Assembly: GCA_937892275.1 (NCBI GenBank)
Contig: CALAVG010000057.1
Span: 1 to 35,804, forward strand
Direction of reading: 5' to 3'
Length of the DNA: 35,804 nt
Source of the DNA: an uncultured Methanomicrobiales archaeon
GTDB lineage: Archaea; Thermoplasmatota; Thermoplasmata; Methanomassiliicoccales; Methanomethylophilaceae
The stretch's first letter is position 1. Each line of letters starts with the position of its first letter. The position numbers were made by a program, and so were the translations under genes. The notes under the pieces are model-generated. The model saw only the letters and a program-made list of their open reading frames with translations. It was not told the origin of the DNA and did not search any database. This document shows positions 32,064-35,804 of the stretch, in pieces.

Positions 32064-32588
32064 TCAGAAACCAAGATCGATCTTATTCTTCTTAATACTA
32101 GCATGAAGCATCTCAATCTCCTTTTCTAAAAATCCCATATTCTCGGTAATTGCATTAATTTTCCCAAGATATTCACTTATAGCTAAACGGCATGTTCTAA
32201 CGACATATTCCATTTCTTCGGATCTGAACAGATAATTCGAAATGTTCTTCAGCTCTTGGATAAAATCCTCATCCGGGCGGATAGCAATCTGTCTGATATT
32301 TGGTCCTGGATAATAATGAATATAGATTTCAGTAATGCGCTCGCAGTATCTGGCAGTAGCCTCATCAAAAAGTGTGATTACCTCCAATGGCGTGCTACCC
32401 TCTTTTTTTGCCTCCGCGAGGTAGTCTCTGAATCTTTTATCCGATTCTATATAGAAATGACGGACAGCAGAAAAAACAAAATCGGTACGGCCGTTGAATA
32501 GTTTCGAATTGGATATTGCCTCATCGACTGCGTTCCAGCACTTATCGGATACGCTGACATTGATGCGATTGCTATACGTGTATGCCAT
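32064..32588 (-). CDS. Putative ribbon-helix-helix regulator with helical C-terminal domain
   Basis: 174-aa protein. The first 45 residues (RINVSVSDKCWNAVDEAISNS, then GRTDFVFSAVRHFY) fit a ribbon-helix-helix DNA-binding domain; the rest is helical with a conserved VRTCRLAISEYLGKI segment also found in the decayed copy at 29968-30165. AAAGGA precedes the ATG. It is divergent from the RHH-integrase operon and shares a 97-bp promoter region with repeated TAGTCTAAA, so it may control that operon and itself. Confidence 0.6.
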   Translation of the reverse strand: MAYTYSNRINVSVSDKCWNAVDEAISNSKLFNGRTDFVFSAVRHFYIESDKRFRDYLAEAKKEGSTPLEVITLFDEATARYCERITEIYIHYYPGPNIRQIAIRPDEDFIQELKNISNYLFRSEEMEYVVRTCRLAISEYLGKINAITENMGFLEKEIEMLHASIKKNKIDLGF

Positions 32589-32612
32589 GTTAATTTTCCT
32601 TTAGAAATCAAA

Positions 32613-32673
32613 TAGTCTAAAATCTTATATAGGTAACTAACCCTATGCAATTTTACTAGTCTAAACAACTAGT
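32613..32673. promoter_or_regulatory. Divergent promoter and operator region
   Basis: TAGTCTAAA occurs at 32613-32621 and 32657-32665, on either side of a TATATA core (CTTATATAGG, 32624-32633) that can serve both directions. The palindrome ACTAGT occurs at 32655-32660 and 32668-32673. Repeats spaced this way suit RHH dimers, and RHH genes lie on both sides. Confidence 0.55.
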
Positions 32674-32685
32674 AGGAGTAAAAAC

Positions 32686-32832
32686 ATGGCAAAAACCATT
32701 GTGAGCTGCGGATTCTCCAAATCGGAGATCGAAACGATTGACGAACTGGTCAAAAAAGGCCATTTCGCCAGCCGTTCCGATGCGATCCGCACATGCACGA
32801 ACGAGTGCCTTGTCAGGAGGGGACTCAAATGA
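32686..32832 (+). CDS. Small ribbon-helix-helix (CopG/Arc type) protein
   Basis: 48-aa protein. A short beta strand (KTIVSCGF) followed by SEIETIDELVKKG and SRSDAIRTCTNECLVRRG is a textbook ribbon-helix-helix pattern (I..I..LV..G....SRS.AIR). AGGAG lies 8 nt before the ATG, and its stop overlaps the next start (ATGA). First gene of the operon ending in the integrase; probably an autoregulator of integration or copy number. Confidence 0.75.
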   Translation: MAKTIVSCGFSKSEIETIDELVKKGHFASRSDAIRTCTNECLVRRGLK

Positions 32833-33032
32833 AGCCTCTTTCCTCGATGGGCAAGCGCGGACCGATCCTCTGCGGAAAGGTCCCGCCGGAACTGTACGAG
32901 AGTGCCAAGAAGATGATCGACGGTGAGGAGTTCAAGACTCTGAACGATATCGTCGAAACAGCAGTCTGGCACTTGGTCAACGACAGAGAAAAATCGGAAG
33001 GAATCGAAGGGGGCGAAAGCGTTGCAGACTGA
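32829..33032 (+). CDS. Small RHH-like protein
   Basis: 67-aa protein: LCGKVPPELYESAKKMIDGEEFKTLNDIVETAVWHLVNDREK resembles a ribbon-helix-helix domain with a longer loop. ATG at 32829 is chosen for the AGGAGGGG before it and the ATGA overlap with the previous gene. Second gene of the integrase operon; may pair with the preceding RHH protein. Confidence 0.65.
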   Translation: MKPLSSMGKRGPILCGKVPPELYESAKKMIDGEEFKTLNDIVETAVWHLVNDREKSEGIEGGESVAD

Positions 33033-33264
33033 GGCCCTCTCCGGATCCTCCAAAATACCCACTCACTCCGAAGATATTAACGTTTTCGGAAAAAAGAACA
33101 AACCGTCTTCGCAGACGAACCATGTGAAGATGCGTATCGGAATCTGTGACTGGTGCAAGGACTGGGGCGACCTGGTCCACACCAGGAACTTCTTCGGCGA
33201 CAAGGTTGCAGTCTGCAGGAATTGTCTCAACAACCTTGCAGGATCTAAGAAGGGGGCGAACTGA
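33022..33264 (+). CDS. Small zinc-ribbon protein upstream of the integrase
   Basis: Up to 80 aa, with CDWC and CRNC about 25 residues apart forming a zinc ribbon in the C-terminal half. The start is uncertain: TTG at 33022, preceded by GAAGGGGGCG and overlapping the previous gene by 11 nt, or ATG at 33130, which would give a 44-aa protein holding just the zinc ribbon. Its stop overlaps the integrase start (TGATG). Function unknown; possibly a recombination accessory protein. Confidence 0.55.
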   Translation: MQTEALSGSSKIPTHSEDINVFGKKNKPSSQTNHVKMRIGICDWCKDWGDLVHTRNFFGDKVAVCRNCLNNLAGSKKGAN

Positions 33265-34223
33265 TGTCCAAGAACGTTCGCACCCCTGATAGCTGCATCA
33301 GGGAATTCATTGAAAAAAAGATGAGGGGAGTCAAACCCTACACCAGGGACAAATGCAGATGGAGCCTTCAGCGTTCAAGAAGGATTCTCGAAGCAGGAGG
33401 TTTCGATTCCTCCCCATACAAGATCACCGAGGCCGCAGTATACTATATCCGTGATTATTATCGTTCAAGGGGAAAGCTGGACACCTATCTCAAGCAGGAA
33501 ATCGCCTACCTCGACAGGTATCTCAGATTCTATGGCAATGACATCGTCAAAGATATGGGTCTCGGATTTTCCCAGGATATGAGAGTGAATGCCCATTGGC
33601 TTACTGAAGAGCAGTATCAAATACTCATGAATGTGGAAAAGACACCGCTTCAGGAGATGGTAATCCACCTGGAACTCCGTATGGGTCTCAGAAATGCTGA
33701 ATGCTGCCGCCTGACCCTCAATGAGATCGTTGACAGAAGGGATAACCCCTTCATCAATGTACAAGGTAAGGGCAGAGGGGATGGAAAATACAGATCCGTA
33801 GCATTCAATGTGGAAACTAGGAAGGTTCTTGAAAGATGGCTGACAGAAAGGGCGAGAATCGTAAAAATAGCCAGAGACTGCAACCCATACTGGAAGGATC
33901 CGGGTTTTCTGCTCTTATGGTGCCACTATAAGAACAGACCGGAAGTAGGCTACTATAAGGAACACACTGGCAGCCTCGATGATGCCGTTTTGGATCCTCT
34001 GAGAGAAAAGGTCGGTTTCCATTTCTGTAATCATGATTTGAGGAGAACATTCGGACGCAGGTTGTACTCTGCCGGTGTAAAGCTAGAAGTGATCTCCAAG
34101 TTCCTTGGTCATGAGTCGGTAGCCGAGACCATCAAATACCTTGGTCTGAACCTCGATGATATGGAAGGGGGCATGAGCCTTCTCGAAAAGTTCGACAAGA
34201 GAATGGGGGTCAATGTACTGTGA
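33264..34223 (+). CDS. int: Tyrosine recombinase / integrase
   Basis: 319-aa integrase. An N-terminal SAM-like core-binding domain (about 1-100) is followed by the catalytic domain with Arg143 (GLRNAE), a lysine in QGKGRGDGKYR (169 or 175), H257-x-x-R260 (HDLR), H283 (LGHES) and nucleophile Tyr292 (KYLGL). All catalytic positions are present, so it should be active. GGGGGCG precedes the ATG, which overlaps the previous stop. It lies 193 bp inside the right att copy and would catalyse recombination at the tRNA-Tyr 3' end. It is not split by the att site, unlike SSV-type integrases. Confidence 0.92.
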   Translation: MSKNVRTPDSCIREFIEKKMRGVKPYTRDKCRWSLQRSRRILEAGGFDSSPYKITEAAVYYIRDYYRSRGKLDTYLKQEIAYLDRYLRFYGNDIVKDMGLGFSQDMRVNAHWLTEEQYQILMNVEKTPLQEMVIHLELRMGLRNAECCRLTLNEIVDRRDNPFINVQGKGRGDGKYRSVAFNVETRKVLERWLTERARIVKIARDCNPYWKDPGFLLLWCHYKNRPEVGYYKEHTGSLDDAVLDPLREKVGFHFCNHDLRRTFGRRLYSAGVKLEVISKFLGHESVAETIKYLGLNLDDMEGGMSLLEKFDKRMGVNVL

Positions 34224-34241
34224 ATAAACCCTAAAACCGAG

Positions 34242-34267
34242 AGTCTGGCGGACCAATCCGCCAGACT
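34242..34267. terminator. Strong hairpin after the integrase
   Basis: AGTCTGGCGGA and TCCGCCAGACT form a perfect 11-bp stem around CCAA, followed by TTTC, 19 nt after the integrase stop. A bidirectional-looking intrinsic terminator separating the integrase from the Rep-like gene. Confidence 0.7.
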
Positions 34268-34318
34268 TTCGGACATCATTTCAGACAGCCTTCCAGTTAT
34301 AATTTCGAAGTGAGTATT

Positions 34319-35644
34319 ATGAACCACAGAGTAGACACAAATGTAGAGTGGCATGCCTTTTTTACCTCCGGAAAAGGAACCTTCAGAGGGGTAGCCAGAT
34401 ACTGTGGTACAGGTAAAATCAGGGAGTGGGGACCATTCCCTTCTGGCTCCCCTGATTTCGTCACGAGTACCATTTCGGGCTCCGATTTGACGAGTACCAC
34501 TTCGTATGGTGCTCTCAACAGCCTTGGAAAGCTCTTCTTCGAGGGGGTCCTCGAGGGCGTCAGGAAGATCCGCCGCCGCACTTGCAACGGCGGGGACTGG
34601 CCCTTCGACCCCAATGAGCTCATCCGCGACCTGGTGGCCGGACGGATGACCCTCGACGACCCTTACCTCCAAGCGGTCCTTCTGGATTGGATCGAATCCG
34701 AGGACCGCAACGTTTTTCTCAACCAGGACACGGGGGAGTTTGTCTATGTGCTTTCAGCCAAGAGGGGCAACAAGGTCTACGCAACTAGGAAGTCCAAGAA
34801 GAGGAACGAGATCGAAGCTGCGCTGGATGGTAAGGAATTCGACGTACCGGTGAAGGGCTTCCGCAACAGGAGGTACACCAGGCTCCTGCTCACCACCGTC
34901 AATTTCGACCGCGAGCGGTACACGGCGGAGGAGGCATGGGCCGCCCTCCGGTCCACCCCCACCGAGGGGGCGGACTACGAGTACAACGTCCTGAACAACC
35001 TCAATGCTAACATCAGCAAGATATTCGGCAAGCATGGGACCCTGGTCTCCAAGGAGGCGCAGTCCTCGGGCTACCCTGCCCCGCACCTGATCTTCCTGCT
35101 GGACGAGCCCGTGATGGTCGAGAGGCACAGCGGAAGGGGAGGGAAGGAATCATGGAGGATCTGCGACCCCCGCATCCTCGACAGGATCGGGAAGGGGACC
35201 CTCATGAGGAGGCTCTGCAGGACCGACTACCGCAAGGCCATCCGGATGAACCCGATCTGGAAGCACGGCTTCATCGACTTCGAGGGCATCGTCAAGGGAG
35301 ACGGATCCAAGTCGGGGAGGGACACCGTCTCCTATGCTTTCAAGTATCTCGTCAAGTGCCTCACCGAGGACGGCAAGAGCTCCATCAAGGGCCTCCCCGA
35401 CATATCGTCCGTCAAGGACAAGGGCCTCCGCACCATGCTCTTCACGCATCTCGGGAACAAGTGCTTCAGGACGAGGGACATATCTTTCGGGAAGGGTTTC
35501 AAGGACCGGACAGGTCTGCTTCCAGAACCCAAATCAGAAGAGAAGTCTCCATGGAAGCTCGTGAAAACCATAACCGAACAGGAATTCAATCTCATCCAAG
35601 CATGCATAAGACTGGGGCTTGTCGATAACACACCAGATTCCTAA
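34319..35644 (+). CDS. Rolling-circle Rep-like replication initiator spanning the right att site
   Basis: 441 aa from ATG 34319 (a GTG at 34310 would add three). In numbering from 34310, LLLTTVNFD (192-200) fits Rep motif I, SSGYPAPHLIFLL (252-264) fits the HUH motif II region but with only the second histidine kept, and SYAFKYLVK (341-349) fits motif III with candidate tyrosines 342 and 346. This resembles Rep proteins of archaeal plasmids. Codons 36-43 (reading IREWGP) are the 22-bp tRNA-derived att core. If the att is the junction of two elements, the first 35 or so codons come from the left island and the rest from the next element. The lost histidine leaves activity uncertain. Confidence 0.55.
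   Translation: MNHRVDTNVEWHAFFTSGKGTFRGVARYCGTGKIREWGPFPSGSPDFVTSTISGSDLTSTTSYGALNSLGKLFFEGVLEGVRKIRRRTCNGGDWPFDPNELIRDLVAGRMTLDDPYLQAVLLDWIESEDRNVFLNQDTGEFVYVLSAKRGNKVYATRKSKKRNEIEAALDGKEFDVPVKGFRNRRYTRLLLTTVNFDRERYTAEEAWAALRSTPTEGADYEYNVLNNLNANISKIFGKHGTLVSKEAQSSGYPAPHLIFLLDEPVMVERHSGRGGKESWRICDPRILDRIGKGTLMRRLCRTDYRKAIRMNPIWKHGFIDFEGIVKGDGSKSGRDTVSYAFKYLVKCLTEDGKSSIKGLPDISSVKDKGLRTMLFTHLGNKCFRTRDISFGKGFKDRTGLLPEPKSEEKSPWKLVKTITEQEFNLIQACIRLGLVDNTPDS
34404..34500. repeat. Arm-type repeats around the right att core
   Basis: GTGGTAC (34404-34410) left of the core is inverted relative to GTACCAT (34467-34473) and GTACCAC (34494-34500) to its right; the latter two sit in the near-repeat ACGAGTACCA(T/C)TTCG. 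GTACCAC also follows attL (144-150) at the same distance as 34494-34500. These could be integrase arm sites. Confidence 0.45.
34416..34437 (+). repeat. attR / inter-element att: right copy of the 22-bp core
   Basis: Identical to 66-87 and exactly 34350 bp away. It contains the tRNA-Tyr 3' acceptor strand and CCA but not the rest of a tRNA. It lies in frame within the Rep-like gene, since 34350 is divisible by three. Confidence 0.85.
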
Positions 35645-35714
35645 CGTTCGATCTGTTGTTCTTCCCTTTTTCAACTCCTATTCCTTTTTCTGTCCTCTTA
35701 GCTGCAGCCATCCA

Positions 35715-35804
35715 TCTTCTTCACCGGATAACCGATGCCCCTTCGCAATTGTCAATCGCGGACGCGCGGAGGAAGCCCCGCCTGCCCGCAGGGCCAGGGG
35801 CGCC
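35715..35804 (+). ncRNA. rnpB: Possible 5' part of RNase P RNA, cut by window end
   Basis: GGAGGAAGCCCCGCC (35768-35782) followed by GCAGGGCCAG resembles the conserved GGAGGAAAGUCC (P4/CR-I) and the CAGGGC stretch after it in archaeal RNase P RNA. The usual U in GUCC is C here. About 50 nt would precede it, so the start near 35715 is only an estimate. The 35645-35714 stretch holds pyrimidine-rich sequence and no gene. Confidence 0.35.

Larger units (their letters stand above)
66..34437. mobile_element. Putative 34.4-kb integrative genomic island at tRNA-Tyr
   Basis: The island is bounded by the two identical 22-bp att cores. It contains an integrase next to the right att, a serine resolvase, a VapE-like replication helicase, a Zot-like ATPase, two complete insertion sequences, RHH regulators, decayed gene fragments and a candidate defence cassette. 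No capsid, terminase or portal gene is recognisable, so it is better described as an integrative plasmid or island than a provirus. The long leftward surface and transporter cluster in the middle would be cargo. It is possible that the 6.9-26.6 kb part is older host DNA and that the island grew by successive insertions; the sequence cannot separate these. Confidence 0.6.

Noticed and set aside
66..34437. Integrated virus
   Set aside because: No capsid, terminase, portal or tail gene is recognisable; the contents are replication, recombination, regulation and cargo.
1..35804. CRISPR array
   Set aside because: No regularly spaced 24-40 bp repeats were seen; the repeated DNA in the surface genes reflects degenerate protein repeats.

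Overview
The window looks like archaeal DNA, most probably from a methanogen of the order Methanomassiliicoccales (Thermoplasmata) or a close relative. The evidence is an archaeal intron-containing tRNA-Tyr at the left edge (C1-G72 type acceptor, intron at 37/38), AT-rich TATA boxes rather than bacterial -35/-10 promoters, tightly overlapping ATGA gene junctions with GGAGG-type ribosome sites, DUF4443-like winged-helix regulators, and very large secreted proteins with BspA-type leucine-rich and InlB-type repeats and a C-terminal membrane anchor. The taxonomic call is inference; no marker gene was searched.

Most of the window reads as one genomic island inserted at the 3' end of tRNA-Tyr. A 22-bp direct repeat of the tRNA 3' end occurs at 66-87 and again, exactly 34350 bp away, at 34416-34437, and a tyrosine integrase lies just inside the right copy (33264-34223). 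Left arm (88-6749): a VapE/SF3-like helicase gene, an insertion sequence with clear inverted repeats and a 6-bp target duplication (2049-3803), a coiled-coil PD-(D/E)XK nuclease-like protein, and a leftward operon of a serine resolvase, a small unknown protein and a Zot-like P-loop ATPase. Right arm (26746-34437): a DUF3800 protein, a second insertion sequence (27606-29323), a zinc-ribbon protein, a three-gene cassette with a TIGR04255-type protein, ribbon-helix-helix regulators, a small zinc-ribbon protein and the integrase. A rolling-circle Rep-like gene (34319-35644) runs through the right attachment site, suggesting that a second, related element follows in tandem. The last bases may be the start of RNase P RNA.

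The core (6883-25716, all leftward) is one long gene cluster for surface capture and import, I infer of a corrinoid. In order of transcription it encodes a secreted protein with a transcobalamin-like domain; an LRR/InlB secreted protein; an InlB-repeat anchored protein; a very large anchored beta-propeller protein with a transcobalamin-like domain; a BtuF-type binding protein fused to such a domain; a second anchored beta-propeller protein; a BtuC-type permease; a BtuD-type ATPase; a giant anchored protein with two transcobalamin-like domains, InlB repeats and BspA LRRs; and a DUF4443-like regulator. A paralogous regulator is transcribed divergently from the other end (26025-26621), and a fragment of a third copy sits at 27411-27473.

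The most interesting points are (1) the possible archaeal counterpart of Bacteroides BtuG (a cobalamin-binding surface propeller), with propeller and transcobalamin-like modules in the same polypeptides and in one operon with BtuFCD; and (2) attachment sites inside the 5' coding region of replication genes, so that excision would rebuild a leader ORF overlapping the helicase start. Both rest on reading by eye and need profile or structure searches.
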